From the NCBI GenBank assembly GCA_034008185.1, contig CM067081.1, positions 186,021,510 to 186,085,509 of the forward strand: a DNA stretch of 64,000 nt. Direction: 5' to 3'. This document shows positions 37,601-51,709 of the stretch, piece by piece (the stretch's first letter is position 1; every line of letters starts with the position of its first letter). The translations under genes were made by a program, and so were the position numbers. The stretch is from Gorsachius magnificus (lineage: Eukaryota > Chordata > Aves > Pelecaniformes > Ardeidae). Below the pieces are notes generated by a model, which saw only the letters and a program-made list of their open reading frames with translations, searched no databases and was not told where the DNA came from.

Positions 37601-38069
37601 CCAGGATCCAGCAGTGCCTCAAGAGTAAATGAAAATGTCAGGATGTACCACATTGTCCATGCCATTCTTACTAGCTCTCCATAAGCTACTACAGCTCTGT
37701 GAGTGGCTATCTCAGTGAAGAATATATAGATACAATAGCTTGAATTGCAGACACAGTATATATATTGGCACCATGCCAAGCTAACCTATGTACACTGTTT
37801 CTCAAACGGGCTGACTTACTTGGGCAGTATATATATTAGTTATATATACATACGACTGATATGTGTATAAGTATCTCATGGTGTTACATTGTAGATGACG
37901 ACCATATGGTCATCTCTGTACAGCAGTTTTCACTCTCATCCTGATGGGCATCTAGTCAGTATACACAGATTAGAAGTATACAACGTACTATACAATCATT
38001 GGTTTACACCTTAACTTTGTCTTCAGGTAAGGAATAATCAGCACATACCTCATCCATTACGTATCTTAA
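31641..38069. other. Noncoding, unannotated DNA
   Basis: Mostly AT-rich with no recognised gene. It contains a hairpin with a 22-bp-period direct repeat at 32668-32720 and an isolated CpG-rich patch at about 34690-34870 with a possible minus-strand first exon (see findings). TA-rich low-complexity DNA occurs near 36600 and 37750-37860. Confidence 0.6.
32668..32720. repeat. 10-bp hairpin overlapping a 14-bp direct repeat
   Basis: TGCAAAAGCA at 32668-32677 and TGCTTTTGCA at 32682-32691 pair perfectly around four bases. The right arm starts a 14-bp unit, TTTTGCATAGTCCT (32685), repeated exactly at 32707 with a 22-base period. Confidence 0.9.
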
Positions 38070-38237
38070 ACCATTATTATCCTCATTCACGTAGGAAGTG
38101 ATATGTATTTATACATAGGAACTGAAATATAAAGAACTAAACTAAAATAACACGCCCAAGGTCACACACCGAGGCTGCGGTGCGGGTGGGAATGGCACCA
38201 TTTCCTGCACTCACAGCCTACTGCCCTCCTCACCAGA
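38070..38237 (+). mobile_element. MIR-type SINE relic
   Basis: ATTATTATCCTCATT, then a degenerate middle, then the 15-base block GCCCAAGGTCACACA at 38154-38168, then a diverged 3' part, in the order of the MIR core and 3' region. Only the core blocks are well kept, as expected for a SINE family older than the bird-mammal split. Confidence 0.75.
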
Positions 38238-41200
38238 CAACTTGTGTCACACAGTGACTTGCAATCCCCTAAGGTACACCAGTTGTATTACAAGAGTTAT
38301 ATTAAAACGGTCTTGATGTTGGTTTTATAAAAAAAAGAGAACAAAACCATATAAAACAGCAGGAAAAACATGTAAATGATGCCATGCCTAAAAGTGAAGA
38401 ATCTCTCTTGGTGAGAAAGGCTGTTGGTATCAAGTTAAAGCTGTCAGGATTGCAGCTGCTTCCACTTTCCTACCTTCTCATATGACACTGCTGTAAAGCT
38501 TTTATTATTTAGTGTTATCCATCATTTATGTTTTAGCCTTGCTTTGGTTTTGCTAATTTCAATTGCATTTGAGGAAAAAAAAAAAGATCATTTAAAATAC
38601 CATACATGACACGGTTTTCAGAATACAGTTTACTCTACTTATGCCTTTAAATGGGCAATTTCTCTCTCACTGCCTGACAGGCTATATTTTCCATATAGAG
38701 TTTGACCTATATTTGGTGTTTCATTTTTCTTCCTGAGTGCGCTGAAGAAAGGGGTGGGAAGCATGAACAATCAAAAAAAAGCAAACATGTTGGTGCGTAT
38801 TTCTGCAAACCATCCTCTTCCTTGAAAAGCTACTAAATGTCAGGTCCTTGAGCAAGGGTAACACACACGTGCTGAAAGATTCAAAGTAAGAATTCAAAAT
38901 GGACTATGCAGCCTGCAAATATAAATGACAACCATGCTATCTCGCATGGTTTTAACGTGTCAAACCAAAATGAAAAAAGAAATATGAGAAGAAAAAGATC
39001 GGTCAAATTATACATAGCAGCCCAGCACTGTTCAGCTGTATGAATCTTGCGATTGCAGCTGCACTATCTGAATTTTACGCAGCATTCACATGATATTTCT
39101 ATAGTCTACATAACACACAGAAGGCTATGCTTTCAAAAGGAAAGAGAGCCCCTATAAACTGCATGCTAAACATGAAAATACATACAGACACACACACACT
39201 TGTATAAAATCAAAGCCGTTTCCTTGTTTCTAATATATTTCTTCTTTTCATCTATGGCTTTAAAAGTTATATTTAGTTATTGCCTGCCAAAAGAAAAACC
39301 AGTGAACCTTAGCTGAAGCATTCCTCAAGCTCTTTGGGAATTCATGTCTCAGACCTTCTTTTCAGCCCTGTTTCAATCTTCTCTATGTGGCTGGAGTATT
39401 TGATTGTTTAGTAGTCCTAGCATTCACAAAAGCCACAGTCTGGAACATCACTTGAAGCCAAACATACTCTTTTTAAACACCTGTAAGCATAAAGCCCAAT
39501 GACTTAGTTGGCTCGAAAAAAAATCTTCTCCCATTCTATATGTTTCAAGAGGTCTTTACAGTAACCTGCCCTCTGGAGACCTAAGGGAAGTATAAATGGT
39601 AATTTATTATTAAAAGATACAATGACCAGCATTTTTTCTTTCTTTTTCTAGATAGCAAAAGCCTTTCATTTAGTAGGTTTTCCTACTTCTGGTACAGTCA
39701 TTTCTTTGGTGATAAAGATCTGAGTGATATTCAACCAATGCCAGAATTAGCAGGTTTTACTTAGCAGACAGTCAAACATGGGTGCTGGTCGCAGGCCCTG
39801 GAGTGTGCTTCCCCCATGGCCAGAGCTGGCGCTTCTCGCCCAAGAAATGACTTGGAGAAGCCAGCAGGCTTTAGAATAGACTGTTATTAAATGCAAAGCC
39901 TCTGGTATCTTATGAGCAGCATATTTAAAACACACGATCAGACATGTTTTATTATTGTACAATTATGAATTCTTCTGTATTTATATGCAGGAGACAGCAT
40001 AGATAAGGCAAACAAATACTTAGACCTAAACACACATAAAGCCTTACCAAGTACAGCAGAGCATGCTTGCGTTTCACTGCAGAGCAACATCACAACAGCA
40101 GATTTTAAGATACCTAAGGCAGCTTTTTTTAAATAAAAGTGGATTATCTCTATCAGTGTTGTTTCTCTTACGAGGAAGGAAAGAACAGAGGGTCTTGTGA
40201 AGTTTTCCGTGGCAGCCCTTGGTCCCCATTTCCAGTGCTGCTGTCACAGCCGGGGCAGAGATAGCTGGGGGTGAAGGCCAAGCGTTGCGCAGCCAGTGGT
40301 ACTCTCAGCCTCAAACACTGAATCTTACCCTTTTGGGGCATCTGTTCCATTACGATCCCAAACCAGAAACTGGCTAAATAAAAGGTAGAAATATTCAACC
40401 ATGTAGCTGGCTCCCAAGAATGAAATAGTAATGTCAGAGAACTTATCCCCTTGGTCTTGAAGAGACTCGTAAATCTGATATGGAACTGTATTTTTAACGT
40501 GCAAAGAGAATTGACCAGCAACATAAAAATAGGACAGCAAAACAGCAATTTTTTCTCCATTATGGGAATTGTATCACCCAAAATAAACAAGTTCTTCATA
40601 TCCACCAGCTGCATGTAAGAGTTATTTCCAAGGCTGACAACTGCCTGCACTATTTATGTAATTTAGAAGTCTCAAGTATTTATGTTATTAAAATCCAGCA
40701 TGTGGTAGAGATCTGGTTTTGTTTGAACAGGTCGAACACATAGGCTAGACCAAGATGAATTTTTTTTCTAATGCCAATGGAAAAATGCTACTTTATTAGA
40801 TTTCTAGCAAGTAATTGTTTTACTGAAAACAACAATTCTGGAAGCACTGGAAGTAACAGTTTGATAGAGAAACAAATTAATTGTAAGAGATGTCTTCCCA
40901 AATAAATTTAAACACTGTAAATTTCTTATTTTACCTGCTCTTCCTCAGTCACCTGTCATTCTTATTATGCTTCTGTGTATTTTTTTACGCAGGTACAGTA
41001 TTTATTTTCAAACCAAAACACTCCAACAAAATTAATGAAACAGTATACTCTGACTGAACTTTTTAAGTGTAGATTGGCTAAAGAAGGATATTACGTTTCC
41101 TGTTCAGGACACATTTTTGCAACCTCCTCTATATTTTAGTCTTTTTTCATTTGAAAAAAACCCAAAACTGCAGTATTTCTGTTTTATATAAAATATAACA

Positions 41201-43260
41201 GTGAAGTTAGTATTTTGCCATGAAATTTTAAACTACTGCTGTGCCAGGAAATACTACAGCTTTATTATTTACTTTTCTGTATGATTATATCAAAATTTCT
41301 GTCAAACCTGTTTCCAAACCTGACCATGTCTCTAGCAACTTTGGAGGAACAGAGAGAATCAAGAGAGGTGATAAATCTTCTCATTTCTTCATCTAGTTTG
41401 CGTCTAATCTCACTTCATATACAGAACTCACCCTTACTTTCTACAGTTCATGAAAAGAGACTAAACTGTAAATCCAACACAAAACATTTGTGATTTTGCC
41501 AATACATGAATTTTCCCCTCTGGCTTCAAGAAGTTAGGTTAAAAGATGCATCTCTAATGGGGAGGAGTGGGGGAGAGAGTTGCATGTGTGTGTGTGTACA
41601 TATATATACACATATATATATACATACATACACACTGTGTTTTCCTGCACTTCTAAAGAGTTGAAGAGCAGTAACTGTTGAAAGTGTAGGCATCTTACAC
41701 AATACACATCTTGACTCTCAAATCATGATACTGTATTTGGGACCAGCCATTCCATTATGCTAGTGGGTAACACCTCTTAAGACACTCTCAAAACTAAAGA
41801 AACTTTGATAAACTGTAATACAAATCTCAAAGGTAAGAAGTTTAGGCTTGGAAGACATAAGAAAAATTAGCTACAGCATACATCTTACAAAATAACAAGG
41901 AACATGTCCATTGGGAGATACTTCTGCAAAATCATGAATTCAACCATCTGTATTTTGATTCCGCTGGTTTAGAAGTAAAGCCTAAATTTGGTCCAGTGAC
42001 CAGTCTTATTTCACACTGGTGAGCCACATACTGTCCTCATTTAAACGTAGGAAAGCTCAATGTGTCTGAAATGGTTTCATGTATGCACGTGCAAGTTATT
42101 AAAACTTGTATAAGATTAAATGTCAATGCTTTCATGGTTACTTGACACACATTATCTAACATTTATTTTTATAATTTCATTTCCATCTAGTTCCTGCTCA
42201 TTTTGCATTCTGAAGGAGAGAAGGGCAGTTTTTCAGCTGACCTAATGAAAACACAGCCACGACAAATGAGAAACCAACCTGCGTGCAGTGGAGTCCAGCT
42301 GGAGAGAATGCTAATTCTCTGCCTCAATACTGCCTTCAAAGAGATTATTCAAGCCTCCCTCTGACATGGAACACAGTGATCAGCCAGCAAATGCTAGAGA
42401 TGAAAATAACCTTTATCTGTTTTAACAAAAAGGTGAACTAAAAAAAGCAGTCAGTCATGCCCTGAATGTTTACTATTACCAATGAACAAAGTGACTTTAT
42501 TTAGTGCTCATTCAATAACTTTCATTGATAGGTTGGTTACTGTAGATTCTGGAATGATTAAATCAGTATAATTTATCTATATGAGGTAAAAGGATGAATA
42601 AAATAATCAAAAGGAACCTGACGTTTAAAGAAACAATAAATTACCTGTTATTGAGACCTAGCAAATGCCCAAGAAATCTGGGAAACAGATTTAAGCTACA
42701 GTTTTGCATACAAAAACTACACACGCCAAAGCTCTGGACTTACTGTCCTTGTAAAGCGGATGGAGTGATTTACAGAATTCAAAAAGCATGAGGACAACTC
42801 AGACAAAAAAAAAACATGCCTCAGCCTTGATCTATTAAAGATGCGTGAATGAACCAAAGTCAGCAAATGAACCAAAAGACTAAGCATAATGAAAACCTTG
42901 TTAAGGTGATAAAATATAGCACTGGAGACCTAAGATTTCTGAATTTTCACCTGCAGAAAAACAAAGTATCAAAGTGATGCACAGTAAGTAGCTTACACTA
43001 CCATGAATGCACCTAACTCATTAACAAAAGCTAATTTTTGCTTATGAACAGTACTCTTAACTATTTTAAACTTACAGTAATTAGTGACATAAAATATTTT
43101 TTAAAAAAAACTTAATGAAAACAGACTGATATGTCTGCTACAGAAATATTTCTAAATAAAATCATGACTACAGTGAGTGAAGTAGAATATCACCTAGTAA
43201 TAATCAAACCTGGCAGCACCTTTCATGACATATGAGTACATGGTGATATGAATATCAAGC
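38238..43260. other. Noncoding, unannotated DNA
   Basis: No recognised gene or transposon apart from a microsatellite at 41584. The open frame at 40168-40650 (minus strand) has no ATG at its start and no recognisable domain. Confidence 0.6.
41584..41640. repeat. Compound (TG)n/(TA)n/(CATA)n microsatellite
   Basis: TG units pass into TATA and CATA units over about 57 bp. Confidence 0.93.
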
Positions 43261-43375
43261 TTTCATACAGCGCTTTCCATCAGCAATATCAAAGCACTTT
43301 AGAAAAAGCAAAGCATCAGTATCTCCATTTTACATGCTGGGAAGTCAGATACAAAAATGATCTGACAGGATTAAA
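43261..43375 (+). mobile_element. Ancient interspersed repeat relic (amniote SINE/LINE type)
   Basis: TTTCAT, then AGCGCTTTCCAT, then ATATCAAAGCACTTTA, then CTCCATTTTACA in this order resembles an old amniote repeat whose copies read as a 'TTTCATCC..TCAAAGCACTTTAC..CCATTTTAC' pattern. The family cannot be fixed by eye. Confidence 0.5.
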
Positions 43376-45504
43376 CATCGAGAAAAGATGAATGCCACTT
43401 CTATGCACAGAAGATAATTGTTTATCAAATTTTATAAGTATTCGTTCTCTTGTTAGAAAACGAAAAGAAAAGACTAATTCAAAAAACAAAATTTGAAGTA
43501 TTTAACAGCATGGACAATCTAATGAGAAATTTAAACATAAATCATCATCTGAAAGTAGGATTTTTTAAAATATACTTGCATTTATTTGGTTTGTCAAATA
43601 AATTAAACCACAAATACTCAAAAATTATGAAAATTGTGCTACCATTACTCTGAACTCTCCTGTGGGGTCCTACCACACAGAAATGTGTTGTGCACCTAGA
43701 AACAAGGGCAGATTAGTTTTCTAGTGAGATTTTTAAAATTTTATCTCTAGAAGTGATGTTATTTGGAGTAATACAATTGTGATGCATTACTTTCAGCATA
43801 GTAATATGGGACTGTGAGTCACAGTGAGAAAATGTCCTGGTTTTGTCACAACGTGGAACAGGACTGCAACTGATCGTGCTGGCAAAGACACTTACTCTTT
43901 TGCATGGAGTTCAGAACCCATTTAAGTGTTTTTTTCCATTTTATTTAAACTTCTCTCATACCTTTGTTGTTTTAGTTAAAAAATAAAACCAAGCATGCCT
44001 TATGGAAATGGAAAAGACTTTACGGGCTTTGTACACAATTGCGTAGAGTGTTCAAGAGAAACCACATGCATGAGGGCTACACCTCTGTAATTCAAATCGG
44101 TGACAGCAAGGAGTAGCTGTCGTTATACCATAAAGGTAGATCTACACGGTGGCAGTCAGAAGATGCTGTTGCTGTGAACAGCAGACAATGAATTCCACAG
44201 GTTTTTTTGAAAGAGGAATATTCAGAAAAGTTAAAATGAATTAGCAAAACCTTAAAACTAAAACTACCAACTTTTAATTTTTCCTGAGCTTTCCTGCCAG
44301 AAGCATCCCCAAAAGGTCACAAGTCCTAGTTTAAATATTTGAACAGTGACGAGTGCTTATCCTTTTCTGAAAAATATAAACCATCAAAACCAAAATCTTG
44401 CATGAATATAGGCTGATCTAATTTTTCCCGCTTGTCCACTACTGCAACAATCTCCTTCAAATTAAAATTAAGGTTTTTACCTTAAGAGGTGCTTCTAGAA
44501 GACATTTGCTCACTAATCTGTTAAAAGACACTAGAATTTCCAAGGGGGCCACTCTTATTCCACTCCATATGGTACACTTTGCACAGAGATCTTTAAGACA
44601 AGCCAGGGCTGCTTTGCCATATTGACATTAATCTTTATATTCAAAGTTGAACATACCCAAGTATTTATTTTCCTGTACCTAAATGTCAAAGTTAGTATTC
44701 AGAATATCTGGACAATGATTAATAAAATGTCTATGTGACTAGTTGTATCTTACGTGCCACTGGCCATTCATGTGGCATAACATTTTCAGTGCTGGTTGGC
44801 TCTGACAGGGTCCTTGAGTTGTCAAACAGTAACCATCACCCCATCGCAAGGGGGCTTGGAGAACTTCTGGAGGGTTTTAACAGCTCATTCCACTCTGTAA
44901 ATACTGTTGTAGCCACCTCGGGGAAAGCAGCAATACACATGATGATGCAACAAAGAAGTTAGGTCAACTCAAATAATTTCTTGGGGAAATCATATTATTT
45001 TTCAATACAGTATGCTGGAAATATTTTATTTATACACACACACATAAATATGTATTTCCTGACACATGCATTGTAGTGTCCTTAAGAAAAAAAAAAATAA
45101 TCTCAAATCGAAAGACACTTAGCCTGGAAAGAAGGTAGGGGAAGAAAGAAAACCAAATATAGACCTTCATCTAATTTGTGATTTGTAAATTTAAAAAAAT
45201 CAAAGCTTTTCAAACCTTTCTATTAATAAGCAATGACTAAAATTTAATTTTGATTAATAGAAAAGATATCCACACACAGAGAATTCGAAAAAGACAATCT
45301 GGTTTTGGAAAGAAGCACCAAGCAATGGTGGAGCAGAATAGAAAGCAACGCGTCACCTTCTTTCAGTATCATTACCCAAACAAGATGGATCTGGAAAAGG
45401 TCTCCTGAAGGTCATTGTACTAACTGCTAGTGAAAATGGAGACAGCAGCGTTTGGAGGTGTGCCACACAGTTCCAACATGTAGTTAATGCTGGAAGTTTC
45501 CCCT

Positions 45505-45516
45505 CCCCCCCCCCCC
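45505..45516. repeat. C12 homopolymer
   Basis: Run of 12 C preceded by CCCT, giving a G-rich minus strand. Its length is likely to vary and to be error-prone in sequencing. Confidence 0.9.
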
Positions 45517-48500
45517 AAAGTAATTTGTTCTGTTTAAACAGCTTACAACTTTTTGTCCCTTGTCCATATTTGAGAAATTTCATGTGTAATTTTTAGTTCA
45601 CTGTAACAAAGCAGGAAGACCACCTTGCTGTGCTTTTCTCTGTAGACTACAGTGACCAGGTTTGCTAAATCCTTTTCATCAAACAAGCATTACCAATCTC
45701 TTGCTAGAGCTGCAAATTTAAGCCAGTGTCTGCCCCTTCTGAGAACTGAATTTTAAAGCAGGACACTCCTGTGACAATCCTACTAGAAGAATAGGTTTTT
45801 TAGATGCCTAAAATTGCTGAAGTCACTTAAGTGTCTGACGGGGAACAACCACATTGCCAGCATTGCACAAGACACATTTCAAGGGCAGAACTGAAAACAA
45901 CATTTATGGATTGTGCAGATAAAGCAGTCTCCCAAAAATGTTTAATGAAGTCTTACTACCTATACCAAAGGACTTGGAAAACCTGCATAGTCCACCTTAC
46001 ACTTTAAGGTATTAAATCAAACTCCAGAAACTACACAGTTCTTCTTTACAGTCTCGGAAACAAAGTGTATCAAATGGTTTAGGAGATTGCCAACCTCTCT
46101 CATCAGCCAGACACAGGTCATGAAACCCCATACCTCAGTTGTATTTAACGTCCTTTCCTCAGGGCACACAGCTCTTGGTGCTGCTATGGGTATTAGAAAA
46201 ACACTGAAACAATTCACCTGGCAACTGCTGTTAACTGTCCCCCAAAGTGTTCCTCTGACAGAGAGAGAGGGCATAATGCCTCACCCGTGGTTCCTCAGGA
46301 TAGATTCCCTACCTCGAGGCATCCTGCCACGTCATACGGTACGTGTCTGCTTCTGTACACTTCTGGAGTTTATTTCTCCAGACCAGTCCTGTGCTCTGTC
46401 ATCCTAAAAATGATAACAATATGTGATGGGGCTGTGGTCCAGCCTGACTGATTTCACATTCTGTATTACGATGAGCAAGCAGATAAAGCCTTTAAAACCC
46501 CTTAAGTGGACAACTGTTTACTGATGCATTCACAGGAATTACTTTCCAATCCAAGACCATTAACTGATGCCAGAGTTCTTCAACAATTCCATCCTCCATA
46601 TCTTCAGCCTGACGATCATAAATGTCAGACAGCATTAATAGTCATTATTTATCCCTCGTTACTTTTTCCCTCAGCGGTATTTGTGTCACTTAGTTCCAGC
46701 AGTTTATTGTGCACCAGTTTCAAAGGTGATAATTTTTAATCATCACTTTTAGTTTGATGATTTGTAGTTTCCCATGACTATTCCTTCTATTACAGTTATG
46801 AGAAGCAAGAGGTAAAAGCACTACCCTTTCTATTGCTGTTTGTTATCTTTATAGCTTCACATTACCATTATATCATCTCTGTCTTGCCTAAATAGTCTGA
46901 AGAGGTATTGAACCAAGTGCTTTGATATCTACTAAATGTTCTTTTTACATTATTCATGGTAACTGTCAAAGCATCAATAGAGAGCTAGTAAACCTCCCTG
47001 CACCTATACAAAAAACTGAAAGCTACAAGACACACAGCACAGTGGGAAGGTGAAAAGTGTTTTCTAGGTAGAAGATTAACATTTTGGATTTGCTGAGCTG
47101 GATGTACAACATGTTTCTAGGATGATGTGGAACGCTGCCACCGGAGCCCTGCTGGCTTGCTCCCCCCGCAGCAGTTTTGGTGTTAGCTGCGACAGACACA
47201 GCACTGGAGAGATGTCTGAACCATCCCTCGAGCTGCAGGCAGCTGAAAAGCTATAGGTTGGCCAGTTTTACAGTAACAGAAAGAGCAGAATCAGTGGGGT
47301 GGGGAGGGCTGTTTTCAGTTACGGGTAAAGCAACACAAAGGCACCTTGAGGAACATGCCCTTTGGCCTTTGCATGTCAGCAGAACTAGATTTCTTCACCT
47401 GAAGAAGATCCTGAAACGTCATCCCAGTTCATTCACAAGACACACTGGAACACAGGTCATGTAAATAATCCCTCCTCTTCCAACCATCTATACCTTTCAG
47501 AAACAACTAACTGAAGTAATTAGTCTACAAAGGCCCATCCCACCCTGTTCCTTCTCATTTACTTTCACAGCTCTTTAGGATTAGAAGTTGGTCATTGCTT
47601 CTGTCTCAGGCCACAGTAAAATTGGCAGTAATTCTTCCTTACTCAAGCATTTTATACAAGGAAACACTATATCAACACTATGTCCTGGGGAGGTCCCTTC
47701 CCTGCTGACACTTCCAGTGACTGGAAAACTCATCTGTTTCCCTTCTCATTCACAAAGACCTTGACTCTGCTATGAACAAGCACCTTCAAACGCATAACAG
47801 GATAGTACTGCTGACCCTGTGCTCCTGAGCAGATTTTTTTTTTCTGCATGAGGCAGCAAGGAAATTCAGCATGGGGTAGAGACCAAAATGACTTGGACCT
47901 AGCTTTAAGAAGCAGTAAGACAGACTGATCATGGTAAGAAGAGGTGAGGTGAAAGCATTAGTTTTACTTTCTAATAGACACTTGAATAATAAGGCAGGAG
48001 AGGAGAATGAAAACAAGCCAGTGTATTTTGAGAATGGAGGTAACTTCAACTCGATGCAGCGGGAGAGGAAGCATAGGAGGTGGCATGAAAACACCCAGTA
48101 AGTCCAAAGTTGGTTTGAGCAGGGTTGGCGTGGGGCCCAGAGGGACCACAGGGGAGTGCTCAGTCTCACTAGAAACACTCAAAAGCAGCAATGTACTGAA
48201 ATCTGGTTGTCCTTATTACTGCCTGTATTATTTGCAGTATCCGACTGAAGAGCAATCGCACCAGTTATCATACCCATAGTCTCAGTGTCTGCTAATTATG
48301 CGGGCAGATCTTTTCCATGGTGTACATTAACCTTCACCAGTAATTAGCACATTATCTGTTTTCCTCCCAACACTTAAATATGAAAGAGGCCACAGAGATG
48401 AATAATTCACATGATTCCTTAGGATCTACATTATCCAACTGATGACACTTAAACTTTTGATCTAAATGTCTAAATTTAGACGTCTAAGTGTCCTCATCAG

Positions 48501-51500
48501 GCTACAACTTCCATTTGTGCCATAGTAGGTGAAGCAGCTCCACCATACCAAACAGCGGTGACCCAGCTCTCTCTGTGTCGCTTTCCATCTGGTGCTCTGG
48601 TGCAGAGCATGCTTGTAATTCACAACATGCACAGATTTGGTTCTATAGCAAACAGGAGTTAAGGGCACTTGACTCTGGCATCAAAAGTGATCAGGAGTGT
48701 TCCCAGCAACCCTGTGAAGATGATGGCAACTTCATACAAGCTTACTGTTTCTTTCTGTGTAATACAGGGTTTGTACTATTCTGAAAGCCTGTCATGAGGC
48801 ATGAGTTACTGACTGACTTCTTCACTCCCGGCAGAGAGCAAGGGCTATTTATTTCTGTTAAATCAGAGTGTGATTGTAAGAAAGAGGTAAGAAATAAAAC
48901 CAGAATTAAATGTTCAAAAGTCACTCACCCTGCCATCTCTATAATTTAGGTTACAGATCTGAACCTACCCTCAAGACAGAATTCACTTGCTTAACAGTCA
49001 AGATTTCTCACACTTCATACTCCATCCTGTTTAAGTGTGAAATTTGCTATGGGAACTTAACGGTACTACCTAGAAATTCATTTCCGTTGCCATGTTGCAG
49101 CACTATGTATTCCCATACAAGAAATACATATGCTCATCGTTGGAGAAGAAAGAGCAGGGCCTCACATATTCTTTCAAAAGGACTATTTTTGACACGATGA
49201 CACGTCTTTGAAACTGGGAGTCACACACACACACGCACCCCCAGTTTAGCTTACACCATAGCAGGTAGGGAACTCCTCTGAGAGGCAGAAAAACCTCAAC
49301 TCCATTGGGCTGAAAGTCAGGTCTTCTGTTCTTGGGTGAGTGCTCTATGGAAAAAGACAGGTACCCAATCCTCTGACTGTATCTTAAAAAGAAACAACAG
49401 CCAAGACCATTTTGCCACAGGTCTGCTCTCACACAGATGTACGAGACGTTCATTCTCTAAAGACATGCCTGAGACTGAACTCTTCAGAGGATTTAGGTGA
49501 AGCAATGCTTAAACCAAGATTCATCCCATCTAATTATAGCATTTCACAGAATGGTCCGAGTTAGAAGCACAGCCACTCTGGGTAGGCTCATTACATAAAG
49601 AATGGAGAGAGACAGGCACCTTCAGGCTGTGATTCACATGTTAGGTGCGTACCTGGCTGCTAAGAATGGGAACGTTTGAAGATGGAACAAAGTCAGTGTA
49701 GGAACCTGGGAAATTTTAAGTCAAACAGAGAAAATGCCCACTGTATTAGAGGTTTTCTGGGGATTTGGATTTGCATACCTAAGGTTAGCTCAAGTCCTAT
49801 TTCAGGCAAAGCTCTCATTTGGATCTGTTCTTTTTCCTATTTCTTAAGGCAATTTAAAAGAATAAGAAATAAAATAACATTAAAATTAACCAGTTTATTT
49901 GCAGATAAACATGTAGTAAGTACCCTGTGCCTGGGCTCTCTATTAATTCATAACACTGTGCTGCTAAGCCTTTAAAGTTTTGAGGACAAATATCAAAACT
50001 GAAACATCTTATTCTGCCTGCTATATGTCATCACTTTACTGCTAAATTAATATTTATTATTCCACAAAGACAGCTGCAAAATGCAACCACCCATTTTAAA
50101 TTGTTCTTTAGGAGTTACAAATAATGACAGGTAAAAAATGCACTAAAAACTTATGGTCAAAAGCCATTAAGGTGGAATCACAGCATGTCAGAGTATAATT
50201 GTAAGAGGTAGTAAAACTCTAACAGTGTAACAGGTAGGATTTCAAGTAATAAAATAATTGTTTTCTGGCTACCTGCATCTGCCTCAAATTTTCCTGTGCC
50301 AACTTTCTTTAGACATGATACTGTGTATTAAAAAAACTTGGAAAAATATGCTCTTATTCAACTATAAAATAATAACTTCCTCTACACTGAACAATATATG
50401 CAACACTGACAAATGGTGACTGGCTCAAAGATTCCAGAGCAGGAATCCATGAATAGCTCCTATGCATGAATTATTAATACTTTTTTTTTCCAGTTCATAA
50501 ATCACTCTGTGTATCTGTGGACTGAAACAGCAGAATGCATACTCCACATTAGTTCATTATTTTTTTCTCAAAATCTGATCTATAAGTACCTAGTACTGAT
50601 ATCTAGGTAGTCACTAATCAAAATATTAATTTTAATTAGCTCAGCTAGAATACCGCTGTATTCAGTGCAAGAAAACAGCACTGTTTTTACAAACGTATCT
50701 CTAGAAGAGAATGACAGCTCAATAAGCAGAACTTAGCTTCTCCTCTAAGCTGTTTCTCTGAGAGGGTGTTAACAAATTTCCTTTTTCTGTCACTTGCTGA
50801 TCAGTTGAACGAGTTCTAGATTTATAAAGTCAAAATTAGAATTCCTCAAGAAAGGAAAGTATTAAAACTATGCAAAGATCAGGACTGAAGGGGTGAGACA
50901 CAACATGGCTCTCACCTAAATGCTGCTGCCTAAAAAAGCTGGATGTCACGTTAGTCATCCAAGTAGACCATCGGCACTGTTGAACATTTGGAGGAATGGC
51001 TCGCCTTTGTGGGAGCCTCCTTCTCACTGCTGACTACAGAGAAAGCACAGATCAGTAGTTTAACTGGACACACACCTTTAGATGACTAAGATTAGCTTAA
51101 ACATCTAGATGAGTCACTGGTTGCCACCAGCACCTTGGGCTTTTTCTGATCCATTTTTCTTTTTAACTGCACTAGTTCAGTGACCGAGATCATTGTGAGG
51201 GTTTCCAAATGCTAATACTAACATGAGCCAGAGGACAAGAAGCTCAGAGCAAGGAGGATGCCAGACCTTCTCCTTTTGGTGGTAGGGCAGATTTATAGCA
51301 GAATAAAGAAAACTGTCTTTCACAGTACAAGGATGCCATTATTCTCTCAGTGTGTTTTTGGAGCAGAAATCCTTTTTGCCTGTGCAAGTAGAGAGTTCAC
51401 TGAGTAGTGTTTCCACTTAGAAGTACAAAATTCTCCTTCTTAGAGTGATTTCCAGTCATTAACGTTTCTGATGTTTATTTTAGCTTACATTGCAAAACAG

Positions 51501-51621
51501 TATTTCATGCCAAAATTATACTCAGCCAACTCCCATGATTTTACTCAATTGTGAGCAGTGATCTATAAATACTTACACTCCCTATGATATTACTATTTTC
51601 CAGACAAAAAGAAGTTATCTC

Positions 51622-51709
51622 AACTTTACAGTTCTAGAAAACAAACTTTACAGTTCTAGAAATCACCAATATCAGACACAGGAATCACCCATATCAGATA
51701 TTGGAACAT
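51622..51709. repeat. Four-unit, 22-bp-period minisatellite
   Basis: Units start at 51622, 51644, 51666 and 51688. The first two share AACTTTACAGTTCTAGAAA. The last two share ATATCAGA with several differences. Pairs match weakly to each other, so the array is either an old four-copy repeat or two separate duplications. Confidence 0.7.

Noticed and set aside
40168..40650. 160-codon minus-strand open frame
   Set aside because: It does not start with ATG, overlaps another open frame, has no recognisable domain or good flanking splice sites, and its length is near what chance allows in 64 kb.
43833..43870. GTCCTGGTTTTG resembling the start of an avian LTR
   Set aside because: Only about 12 bases match and the following diagnostic bases (GGGATAGAGTT) are absent.
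49546..49590. CACAGAATGGTCCGAGTTAG resembling a CR1 3' end
   Set aside because: Too short and diverged, without the terminal ATTCTATG-type repeat or following CR1 blocks.
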